Assembly (NCBI GenBank): GCA_031285465.1
Contig: JAITWD010000021.1
Coordinates: forward strand, 1 to 5,126
Source: Lachnospiraceae bacterium
GTDB taxonomy: Bacteria; Bacillota; Clostridia; Lachnospirales; Lachnospiraceae
DNA: 5,126 nt
Direction of reading: 5' to 3'
This document shows, in pieces, positions 1-5,126 of the stretch. A model generated the notes under the pieces. That model saw only the letters and a program-made list of their open reading frames with translations. It had not been told where the DNA came from and made no database searches. The translations under genes and the position numbers were made by a program. Numbering within the stretch: the first letter of the stretch is position 1; each line of letters begins with the position of its first letter.

Positions 1-540
1 CAGCCAGACTATGCTTTACCTGGTCATGCTAACCGTCAGATCATTGATCTATGGGGAGCACCGCAAAAATATAATTTAGGCTTCGGTGCCGGTGCGTTTA
101 GTGAGAGCTTTAATGGATGTAGCTGGGCTAACATTCATGATCCCAAACAATATATATCATCTATGGAGAAGGACGAGGTACCGATATTAATGGGCAGAGT
201 TTGGTCTGAAGATGATGCTATCGCCCGCTATATGGCATTGGGGGTCAGAATGCTAAAGGTGATGCTGAAGCCTTTTGCGGAAAGGTTTGGCTTGCGGGCA
301 GATGAAATATATAAATATGAAATACAAAAGCTGAAGGAGTTAGGTTATGTTGAACTAAATAAAGATATTCTGCTGATCACTGAAAAGGGCAGATATTATA
401 TTGATAACATTTCCAAAACGTTTTTTAATTTAGCCAATCGGGGAAGAAGCCAGTATTGGGGCTGCAAATTGCGGGAATACATGCCAGAACGGTTTTATAC
501 ATGGGATGTGGTGTGCGGGGGAAAGACATATGGGGATTAA
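1..540 (+). CDS. HemN/HemW-like radical SAM protein, C-terminal part (5' end outside window)
   Basis: The frame is open from base 1 and ends at TAA 538-540, giving 179 visible residues. The segment LWGAPQKYNLGFGAGAFS (visible residues 17-34) matches the glycine-rich strand that follows the radical SAM barrel in coproporphyrinogen oxidase-like proteins (HemN, HemW and relatives). After it comes a helical and winged-helix region of HemN_C type (about residues 70-141, including EIQKLKELGYVEL). A tail of about 38 residues rich in Arg, Tyr and Trp follows. The CX3CX2C cluster motif and SAM-binding residues lie upstream and cannot be checked. Family members include oxygen-independent coproporphyrinogen oxidase, the heme chaperone HemW, anaerobilin synthases and class C radical SAM methyltransferases such as NosN. 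Next to a ThiH/NosL-like gene and an exporter, a role in modifying a small molecule is more likely than heme synthesis, but this is inference. The last bases overlap the start of the next gene, suggesting translational coupling. Confidence 0.85.
   Translation, partial: QPDYALPGHANRQIIDLWGAPQKYNLGFGAGAFSESFNGCSWANIHDPKQYISSMEKDEVPILMGRVWSEDDAIARYMALGVRMLKVMLKPFAERFGLRADEIYKYEIQKLKELGYVELNKDILLITEKGRYYIDNISKTFFNLANRGRSQYWGCKLREYMPERFYTWDVVCGGKTYGD
516..524 (+). promoter_or_regulatory. Probable ribosome binding site of the ThiH-like gene
   Basis: A purine run (GGGGGAAAG) ends five bases before ATG 530, inside the last codons of the HemN-like gene. It is not a perfect Shine-Dalgarno sequence, but no comparable run precedes the alternative ATG at 506. 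It therefore favours 530 and an 11-base overlap between the two genes. Confidence 0.5.
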
Positions 541-1957
541 AAGAATGGCGGTGGCGGTTCCCATCTACATATCCAATCGGTGCGACTGTGCCTGTACAAT
601 GTGCGGTATGAGTAGGAACAATGACCGATTGGTCAGAATTGACGGCGATTATGCCACGATAAGAAAACAATTGGAGATTCTTTACTACCGGGAAGAGCTG
701 CGGTGGGTAATGATCTTGTCGGGTGAATACCGGAAAGGTGCCTATCGGAGCAGTCATTTATCCCGCGTGATATGGACCGTGAATGAGGCGCTTATGATGG
801 GATTCGAAAGGGTGACACTTAATATTGGTGCCTTGGATGAAGGGGAAATTGCAATGATACGTCACCGTGTTATTTATCCGGAACGGCTGGGTTTGGCCAT
901 CTTTCAGGAAACATATAACCGTGAATTATATCATAAAGCATTTGGCTCATATTCTGAAGCAATCCCGAAATCAGACTATGATGGTCGGCTGAGGACGGCG
1001 GAAGAATGGTTGAAAAGTGGTTTTGGTATGGTCAATCTGGGTATTTTATTGGGAATCGGTAATTTTGAAGAGGATGTGAAAGAGCTGATCCGTCATGCAA
1101 CTGACCTAAGGGAAGGTTATTCTGCTATGATACAAATTTCATTACCACGAATAGTCGGAGATCATCGGGGATGTAGTGATAATGAACTTATTGGAATAAT
1201 TCGTCGTATCCGACAGAAAATACCTTGGGCGGAAATCATCATTACCACAAGGGAAGAAAAAGAGCTGATCACCAAAATGCTACCATATATTGATATCGTA
1301 AGTCCGGGGACTTCAGAAGTCCTAGGATACAGAGAGGAAGGGCCGATTGGTAACGATCCCGATAAATCTCAATTTTTTATTAATGAAGTCAGAGAGCGAC
1401 CGTCTGAAATACTTTCATATTTTCAGCAAAATAATAATATCGAATTTAACTATTGGAAAGGAGGGAGTAGCTTTAAAGCTCCAATTGAAATGAAAGAACA
1501 AAAAGAGCAGTGCGAACCAGAATTGATCTTTTTGTCAACACCCATCACGAATGCCATTATCCCTGAGACCGGTTGTCTGAGTATCGATATGACAGCGCAA
1601 ATAAAAATGATCGCGGATAAGATCAGGCAGAAAGGTTATCGTTTGTTTCTGGCGATAGAAATAGAACAGTGGGGAAAGGTGAAAGCTACACCGGAAGAAA
1701 TTACGCCACGAGATTATAACAATTTATTGCAATCCAATAGGTTGGTGGTTTATCTGACCGAGTGCTTTTCGGAGGGAACATTGGTTGAGATCGGATGGGC
1801 TTCGGCAAATCAAATTCCCACAACGATTATCTGTCCTAAAAATCTTAAAATATCGCCATTAATAAAGGGACTAAATTGTATCGGGGATAATCGGATTTAT
1901 TATGTGGATTTTGGAAATACCGAGGAAATAGATGTGATCTTTAATGAGAGATTGTAG
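530..1957 (+). CDS. ThiH/HydG/NosL-like radical SAM lyase fused to a nucleoside deoxyribosyltransferase-like domain
   Basis: The protein has 475 residues from ATG 530. Residues 12-27 (IYISNRCDCACTMCGM) carry the radical SAM CX3CX2C motif (C18, C22, C25) with an extra C20 inside it. Downstream landmarks follow the ThiH/HydG order: SGE 64-66 (SAM-binding region), FQETY 125-129, a glycine-rich LLGIGNFEED 173-182, SLPR 204-207 (its Arg aligns with the family's conserved Arg), GTS 260-262 and SQF 280-282. Known relatives cleave tyrosine (ThiH, HydG) or rearrange tryptophan (NosL); the substrate here cannot be read. No HydG-type C-terminal CX2C auxiliary-cluster motif is present. Instead, residues 329-475 form a second domain with LSTPITN near its start and SEGTLVEIGWA at 414-424. 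This resembles the (D/E)-GT-x-x-E-x-G-x-A signature of nucleoside 2-deoxyribosyltransferases and CMP N-glycosidases, with E420 as the likely nucleophile. I chose ATG 530 because GGGGGAAAG lies just upstream. ATG 506 lacks a ribosome site; ATG 545 is possible and also precedes the cluster motif. The radical SAM assignment is firm, the C-terminal one moderate. Confidence 0.88.
   Translation: MGIKRMAVAVPIYISNRCDCACTMCGMSRNNDRLVRIDGDYATIRKQLEILYYREELRWVMILSGEYRKGAYRSSHLSRVIWTVNEALMMGFERVTLNIGALDEGEIAMIRHRVIYPERLGLAIFQETYNRELYHKAFGSYSEAIPKSDYDGRLRTAEEWLKSGFGMVNLGILLGIGNFEEDVKELIRHATDLREGYSAMIQISLPRIVGDHRGCSDNELIGIIRRIRQKIPWAEIIITTREEKELITKMLPYIDIVSPGTSEVLGYREEGPIGNDPDKSQFFINEVRERPSEILSYFQQNNNIEFNYWKGGSSFKAPIEMKEQKEQCEPELIFLSTPITNAIIPETGCLSIDMTAQIKMIADKIRQKGYRLFLAIEIEQWGKVKATPEEITPRDYNNLLQSNRLVVYLTECFSEGTLVEIGWASANQIPTTIICPKNLKISPLIKGLNCIGDNRIYYVDFGNTEEIDVIFNERL
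1514..1957 (+). other. Nucleoside 2-deoxyribosyltransferase-like domain within the radical SAM gene
   Basis: Codons 329-475 of the fusion protein. The segment opens with a beta strand and a small loop (ELIFLSTPITN). Next come an amphipathic helix, a second strand (YRLFLAIEIE), DYNNLLQSNRLVVYLTE, and then SEGTLVEIGWASANQIPTTII. This order of strand, helix and acidic GT-x-x-EIG-x-A helix is the usual Rossmann-like layout of nucleoside deoxyribosyltransferases and the related CMP and purine N-glycosidases. E415 and E420 are both candidates for the active-site acid; E420 aligns best with the nucleophile of the family. A linker of about 30 residues rich in Glu, Lys and Gln precedes it. The call rests on motif pattern, so an inactive or purely ligand-binding version cannot be excluded. 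Confidence 0.6.
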
Positions 1958-1962
1958 GAGGA
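1956..1962 (+). promoter_or_regulatory. Strong ribosome binding site overlapping the upstream stop codon
   Basis: AGGAGGA lies four bases (counting from AGGAGG) ahead of ATG 1966. The TAG stop of the fusion gene (1955-1957) provides its first two bases. A ribosome ending the upstream gene therefore finishes on the start signal of the first SnoaL-like gene, which points to coupled and probably strong translation. It fixes the start at 1966. Confidence 0.85.
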
Positions 1963-1965
1963 AGT

Positions 1966-2787
1966 ATGGATACCAAAAGTATTATTAATCAATTTATAAA
2001 AGCATGGGAAGAAAATGAGTATGTGGATTTTACGGAAATATTTGCCGATGGTGCTTTGATTTATCATCCCTATTTTGAACATCCAATTTCAGCTTCTGAA
2101 TCAATGGAAGTTATGAATACGGCAGTAAGTGGCAGTTCTACAATGGAAAACTATGAACTGATCGATGGGGATGGTTCGGGAGCAAATGACAGGGTCAGAC
2201 TGGAAATTTTCGACACAGGCGAGCAGGTTAAGGATGCTTGCTATATAGGTGTATTGCCGGTATACGTCAATGTCAGGAAGGGTAAGATTACCAGTATTGC
2301 CGTTGAAAAAGGGACAATCAAAAAAATTAGGGACAAGCAATCCCCCAGGAAGTTGTTCCGCCGAAAAACAAAAATTACAAATTGCTTCGATGGAGGATCA
2401 ACATTGGCGATCGCAATTAAGCTGGCTAAATTTTGGGGTCAGAATTATGAAGAGGAATTTAGGGATTTATTTTGTCTCAATGCCAAGGTTAAGCATATTT
2501 TATACCTTGAGGAAGCGAGTCCGGAAGTGGTGGTTGATGTGATGAACAGCAATGTACTTGGTACTACAGAGCTTTTTGGCTTTGAAATATTATCCGGGAA
2601 TGGTGCGGGGGAAAAAGATACCGCCTGCCTTAAATTTATCGAGACGGGTGATCAGATTGGTTATGTCCCAGATGTGCAGGGGGTTATGAAGATATGGTTA
2701 GAGATAAAAAACCACAGGATAAGTTATCTTGATGTCCTGGGCTATGACATTGTCAATATCGGCAGGGGGACAACCCGTCCGGTTTAA
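1966..2787 (+). CDS. Tandem two-domain SnoaL/NTF2-like protein (first of the pair)
   Basis: This 273-residue protein has no signal peptide or membrane segment, so it should be cytoplasmic. It consists of two related domains, residues about 5-115 and 145-264, joined by a markedly basic linker (KIRDKQSPRKLFRRKTK, 120-136). Each begins with helices typical of SnoaL-like folds (FIKAWEENEYVDFTEIF; KLAKFWGQNYEEEFRDLF) and ends in beta strands. Shared positions are H34/H177, N51/N194, the loop G-[D/N]-G-x-G-x-x-D ending at D75/D218, and [D/E]-T-G at 83-85/226-228. The second domain has GYVP at 232-235, a motif the first has lost. The second has lost the HP proline, reading HILY. SnoaL-like proteins include polyketide cyclases, isomerases, hydrolases and simple ligand binders, so function stays open. 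A role on the product of the neighbouring radical SAM enzymes, or in self-protection, is inference. The gene starts eight bases after the fusion gene. Confidence 0.85.
   Translation: MDTKSIINQFIKAWEENEYVDFTEIFADGALIYHPYFEHPISASESMEVMNTAVSGSSTMENYELIDGDGSGANDRVRLEIFDTGEQVKDACYIGVLPVYVNVRKGKITSIAVEKGTIKKIRDKQSPRKLFRRKTKITNCFDGGSTLAIAIKLAKFWGQNYEEEFRDLFCLNAKVKHILYLEEASPEVVVDVMNSNVLGTTELFGFEILSGNGAGEKDTACLKFIETGDQIGYVPDVQGVMKIWLEIKNHRISYLDVLGYDIVNIGRGTTRPV
1978..2310 (+). repeat. SnoaL/NTF2-like domain 1 of 4
   Basis: Residues 5-115 of the first pair member. It keeps the YHPYF motif around H34, N51, the loop GDGSGAND (68-75) and DTG (83-85). It has replaced the GYIP turn seen in the other three copies with CYIGVLP. 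It is the most divergent copy at that loop. Confidence 0.75.
2398..2757 (+). repeat. SnoaL/NTF2-like domain 2 of 4
   Basis: Residues 145-264 of the first pair member. It retains H177 but not the following proline or the aromatic residue (HILYL in place of HPxF). DVMNSNV (191-197), GNGAGEKD (211-218), ETG (226-228) and GYVP (232-235) are intact. Its C-terminal strand LGYDIV matches domain 3 closely (YGYDIV). Confidence 0.75.
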
Positions 2788-2805
2788 AGCCTGATCAACA
2801 GGTAG

Positions 2806-2811
2806 AAAGGA
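2806..2811 (+). promoter_or_regulatory. Ribosome binding site of the second SnoaL-like gene
   Basis: AAAGGA sits six bases before ATG 2818 in the 30-base gap between the two SnoaL-like genes. The gap holds no hairpin or promoter that I can see, so the two genes are most likely co-transcribed. Confidence 0.75.
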
Positions 2812-2817
2812 ACACAT

Positions 2818-3699
2818 ATGAATGAATTGACGGTAAAAGAGATGGCGCAGATGCTGGGTGACACATGGGGAACCAATAAAGGTGATGAATTTATCAGACT
2901 TTTTTCCAAAGAGGCGGTCATCAATCATCCATTTTTTGTGGACGATGAAAAGCCACAAACCATCGTCGAAGTTTTAAACTGTAATGTCAAGGGAACTTCG
3001 TACTATGAAGGGTATGATCTGATCAAGGGTAACGGTCTTGGAGTGGATGATGTGATTGAAATGCGTTTTATTGATACAGGTAACAATTGCGGGTATATTC
3101 CCAAATACCAAGGGAGAATGATCATTACGGCTTATATTAAGGATCATCTGTTCACTCGTTTCGATGTCTATGGTTATGATATCGTTGAGTCGGAACACAT
3201 AGGAAAGAAATTTCGGAGAATAGAGGATATTGATGTACAAAACTCATATGATCTGGCGGAACTGGCGGGCAAGGCCTGGGAAGACAATGACATGGATCTG
3301 TTCAGTTCCCTGTTTACTGAAAACGGAACTATTTATCATCCGTTATTTAACAAGCCGGTAAATCCCTACATTGTCTCGGACATTCTCAATTCGCCAATGG
3401 AAGGTATCAGTAAATTAAAGAATGTCATAGTTATTACCGGCAATGGTAACGGTGAAGAGGATATTATTGACATGTATTTTGAAGAGACTGGAACTCAATT
3501 AGGGTATATTCCAGATCAAATGGGCGTTTTGCATATGACCGGAAAGATAAAGGACAAACGTTTTACCGAGTTTATTGTTCATAATTACACGCCGGCGGCA
3601 AACATTTTTAAGTTGGATAGTGCCACTAATAAGGTGGCGGAACGTGTCAACGTGGGAAAACTTAGAATTGCGGAAACGAAGAAAGAAGGTTTGAGTTAA
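2818..3699 (+). CDS. Tandem two-domain SnoaL/NTF2-like protein (second of the pair)
   Basis: This 293-residue protein has no signal peptide or membrane segment. It again holds two SnoaL/NTF2-like domains, about residues 5-123 and 143-258, followed by a charged tail of about 35 residues. Both domains carry the complete motif set: HP at 37-38 and 174-175, N54 and N191, GNGLGVDD 71-78 and GNGNGEED 208-215, DTG 86-88 and ETG 223-225, and GYIP 92-95 and 229-232 followed by a conserved Gly (G99, G236). Similarity to the preceding gene is clear across the full domain length, so the pair probably arose by domain duplication followed by gene duplication. With no motif lost, this member is the better candidate for a catalytic or ligand-binding role, and the partner may be a diverged or heteromeric subunit (inference). 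The stop codon TAA shares its last base with the ATG of the transporter gene. Which SnoaL-like subfamily it belongs to cannot be decided from motifs alone. Confidence 0.87.
   Translation: MNELTVKEMAQMLGDTWGTNKGDEFIRLFSKEAVINHPFFVDDEKPQTIVEVLNCNVKGTSYYEGYDLIKGNGLGVDDVIEMRFIDTGNNCGYIPKYQGRMIITAYIKDHLFTRFDVYGYDIVESEHIGKKFRRIEDIDVQNSYDLAELAGKAWEDNDMDLFSSLFTENGTIYHPLFNKPVNPYIVSDILNSPMEGISKLKNVIVITGNGNGEEDIIDMYFEETGTQLGYIPDQMGVLHMTGKIKDKRFTEFIVHNYTPAANIFKLDSATNKVAERVNVGKLRIAETKKEGLS
2830..3186 (+). repeat. SnoaL/NTF2-like domain 3 of 4
   Basis: Residues 5-123 of the second pair member. It has NHPFF around H37, VLNCNVKGTS (52-61), GNGLGVDD, DTG and GYIP, ending with YGYDIV. All motifs shared by the four copies are intact. 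Confidence 0.78.
3244..3591 (+). repeat. SnoaL/NTF2-like domain 4 of 4
   Basis: Residues 143-258 of the second pair member. It has GKAWEDND near the start (compare IKAWEENE in domain 1), YHPLF around H174, ILNSPMEGIS, GNGNGEED, ETG and GYIP. The intact motif set suggests a functional pocket. Confidence 0.78.
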
Positions 3700-5033
3700 T
3701 GACAGCGGTAATAAGCAAAGGTAATAAAAAATTTAACTTTATTCTGTTGAGCTTGGGAGTGACCACTTCCCAGATATCGCTGATCTTGTTGGGATTAACC
3801 GACAGCATTATGATCGGTAGGGACAGCAGTGCCGGTCTGGCAGCCAGTACATGGGTATCCTCGATATATAATTTAGGCATGTTATTTGGCATGGGGATGA
3901 TCATACCGATTGCGGTACAGATCGGAAGGACTAAAAGCGAAAAGGAACAGGAACGGATAAGGGTAGGATATTACCGCCTGGTAATATTATTGACGGTGAT
4001 GATCTCATTATTCCTTGCTATTTTTATCAAAGTAAACAGTTTGGTTGGAACGGATAAAATCGTTTTGGCCGAAGCACAGAAGTATGCCATGGGACTTATT
4101 CCTGGTATTTTGCCTTGGATCACCTTTTATCTGATCAGAAATATTTTGCTATGTTATCAAAAAATCCGATTGACCGTGCTGCTGTCGGTGGCGGCGGTGT
4201 TTATCAACATTGTGCTTAACTACATATTCATTTATGGGTTTGGCTCCTTCACCGGGATGGGCGCGTTTGGTGGAGCTTTGGCGACCAGCATGACAAATTT
4301 TATCATCATCGCGATTGCTTTATGGGTGTTAAGAAAAAACAGAATGGTGGTTCCGACACTGAAAATTATTTTTAAAGGTCCTGACCCGTATACTAAGGCG
4401 ACTTGGTCGCTGGGTCTGCCAACCGGCCTGATGTTTTTTTCCGAATCGCTGATATTTGCCGTGGGCAACACATTACTGTCAGGTATCGGCACCGAGGCGG
4501 TAGTGGCATTTGGCATAGCGGTATCATGGCTGAATTTATCGTATATGTTTCCGGTGGCCATGTCACAGGTGCTGACAGAACCACTGTCCAAATATTATAC
4601 GGAAAAAAATAAGAAAAATTTTAAGGCACTTTCAAAATACTCGCTATCAATTGTGCTGTTTTACAATATCCTATGGATTTTACTGATTCTTATTTTTAAA
4701 AATAAGTTAATCAATATCATTGTCGGTGATAATCTGACCGCAGGAATTGATATTTTAGCAGAGCGGTTTTTATATCTGATAGTTGCGATTATGTTTGTCT
4801 ATAATTTTATTGTGGTATTAAGCGGAATCATGCGTGGCTTCGGAGATGTCAAAACCCCATTGATAATGATGTTTGTGATGTATTGGGTTATCGGCGTAGG
4901 AGGAACGATCGTGCTGACACGTTTTACCGGTGCGTACGGTGTTCCGTTGGGGATGCTACTTGGCTTTGGCCTGACCCTTATCGGTATATGGAACACCTAC
5001 AAAAATAAAATGCGAGGTGAATTTAGTGAATAA
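3699..5033 (+). CDS. MATE-family multidrug/toxin efflux transporter
   Basis: This 444-residue integral membrane protein has about 12 hydrophobic segments in two lobes, the normal length for MATE antiporters (NorM/DinF-like). The first lobe shows GLTDSIMIGR (32-41) with D35 at the conserved helix-1 acidic position, GMGMIIPIAVQIG (64-76) and GMGAFGGALATS (186-197). The second lobe has GLPTGLMFFSES (239-250) with E249 in helix 7, and GIMRGFGDVKTPL (376-388), the usual loop between helices 10 and 11. MATE proteins move amphipathic organic compounds out of the cell using a proton or sodium gradient. Which ion is used cannot be told here. As the only transporter in the visible operon, it most likely exports the pathway product or protects the producer (inference). 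ATG 3699 overlaps the upstream stop in the TAATG arrangement, and AGAAGG at 3684-3689 is the likely ribosome site. The gene overlaps the next start by eight bases. Confidence 0.92.
   Translation: MTAVISKGNKKFNFILLSLGVTTSQISLILLGLTDSIMIGRDSSAGLAASTWVSSIYNLGMLFGMGMIIPIAVQIGRTKSEKEQERIRVGYYRLVILLTVMISLFLAIFIKVNSLVGTDKIVLAEAQKYAMGLIPGILPWITFYLIRNILLCYQKIRLTVLLSVAAVFINIVLNYIFIYGFGSFTGMGAFGGALATSMTNFIIIAIALWVLRKNRMVVPTLKIIFKGPDPYTKATWSLGLPTGLMFFSESLIFAVGNTLLSGIGTEAVVAFGIAVSWLNLSYMFPVAMSQVLTEPLSKYYTEKNKKNFKALSKYSLSIVLFYNILWILLILIFKNKLINIIVGDNLTAGIDILAERFLYLIVAIMFVYNFIVVLSGIMRGFGDVKTPLIMMFVMYWVIGVGGTIVLTRFTGAYGVPLGMLLGFGLTLIGIWNTYKNKMRGEFSE
5014..5020 (+). promoter_or_regulatory. Ribosome binding site supporting a GTG start at 5026
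   Basis: GAGGTGA lies five bases before GTG 5026, within the last codons of the transporter gene. It is what makes the GTG credible as the start of the truncated last gene. Confidence 0.7.
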
Positions 5034-5126
5034 TAAAATAAGTGATCATGCGGAAAACAGGACAATACTGGAAGGACTGAAAGCAGAGATCAAGGAGCAA
5101 ACCATCGCTCTTGGAAAGATTGCCAT
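5026..5126 (+). CDS. Start of an unidentified gene, possibly a LarE-like PP-loop ATPase (3' end outside window)
   Basis: The reading frame begins with GTG 5026, preceded by a good ribosome site, and stays open to the window edge. About 33 residues are visible: a polar N-terminus (NNKISDHAENR) followed by an amphipathic helix and the beginning of a hydrophobic strand (LKAEIKEQTIALGKIA). A helix ending in LGKxxI/V just before the first strand is how LarE-like and other ATP pyrophosphatase (PP-loop) proteins begin, where SGGxDS follows a few residues later. The visible part stops just before that motif, so this is only a suggestion. Start codon, frame and operon membership are well supported by the eight-base overlap with the transporter gene; the product is not. 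Confidence 0.65.
   Translation, partial: MNNKISDHAENRTILEGLKAEIKEQTIALGKIA

Noticed and set aside
506..529. Upstream ATG 506 as start of the radical SAM fusion
   Set aside because: It adds eight residues (MWCAGERH) with no ribosome site before them and no family similarity. ATG 530 has a purine-rich run at a suitable distance.
425..757. Minus-strand open frame of 110 codons across the junction of the two radical SAM genes
   Set aside because: It lies opposite two strongly supported coding regions, has a low-complexity Pro/His/Thr-rich translation and shows no recognisable domain. It is a shadow frame.
1514..1957. HydG-type C-terminal iron-sulfur domain
   Set aside because: The protein is about HydG length, but the C-terminal part contains no CX2C pair; its cysteines are isolated. 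The pattern fits a Rossmann-like glycosidase domain better.
2407..2414. GCGATCGC octamer, the HIP1 palindrome abundant in cyanobacteria
   Set aside because: I noticed only one copy, which can arise by chance, and nothing else points to a cyanobacterium.
2249..2542. Plus-strand frame of 97 codons inside the first SnoaL-like gene
   Set aside because: It overlaps in another frame a protein whose two domains align with three other copies. Its own translation has no recognisable pattern and no ribosome site stands out.
4232..4591. Minus-strand open frame of 119 codons inside the transporter gene
   Set aside because: It is entirely antisense to conserved MATE helices, and its translation shows no fold or motif.
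4689..4706. Perfect 18-base palindrome (CTTATTTTTAAAAATAAG)
   Set aside because: It is AT-rich, has no loop and no T-run after a GC stem, and encodes part of a normal MATE loop. It is not a credible terminator, and I see no operator context.

Overview
The window is a dense, single-direction stretch of plus-strand genes: four complete coding regions flanked by one gene cut at the left edge and one cut at the right edge. Neighbouring genes overlap or are separated by no more than 30 bases. No promoter, terminator, RNA gene, insertion sequence or CRISPR array is visible, so it reads as the interior of one operon. Moderate-to-low GC composition (estimated by eye), purine-rich Shine-Dalgarno sites and two oxygen-sensitive radical SAM enzymes suggest an anaerobic Firmicute of the Clostridia/Negativicutes type. 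That assignment is an inference from style, not from a marker gene.

Layout. (1) 1-540: C-terminal 179 residues of a HemN/HemW-like radical SAM protein. (2) 530-1957: a radical SAM protein of the ThiH/HydG/NosL aromatic amino acid lyase superfamily, with an extra C-terminal domain resembling nucleoside 2-deoxyribosyltransferases and CMP N-glycosidases. (3) 1966-2787 and (4) 2818-3699: two adjacent genes, each made of two tandem SnoaL/NTF2-like domains. All four domains are visibly related and share a His, an Asn, a Gly-rich loop ending in Asp, and a [D/E]-T-G motif. (5) 3699-5033: a 12-helix MATE-family efflux transporter. (6) 5026 to the right edge: the start of a further gene with a GTG start. 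Its short N-terminus would fit a LarE-like PP-loop ATPase, but the diagnostic motif lies outside the window.

How the genes may work together (inference). Two radical SAM enzymes, a set of SnoaL-like small-pocket domains and a MATE exporter together look like a small-molecule biosynthetic operon that has not been matched here to any named pathway. The ThiH/NosL-like domain would fragment an aromatic amino acid. The HemN-like enzyme could methylate or otherwise modify a product, as NosN-type enzymes do. The glycosidase-like domain could act on a nucleotide or nucleoside. The SnoaL-like proteins could bind or rearrange intermediates, or protect the producer by sequestration. The transporter would export the product. 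The strongest novelty candidates are the radical SAM/glycosidase-like fusion and the four-domain SnoaL-like array next to it.
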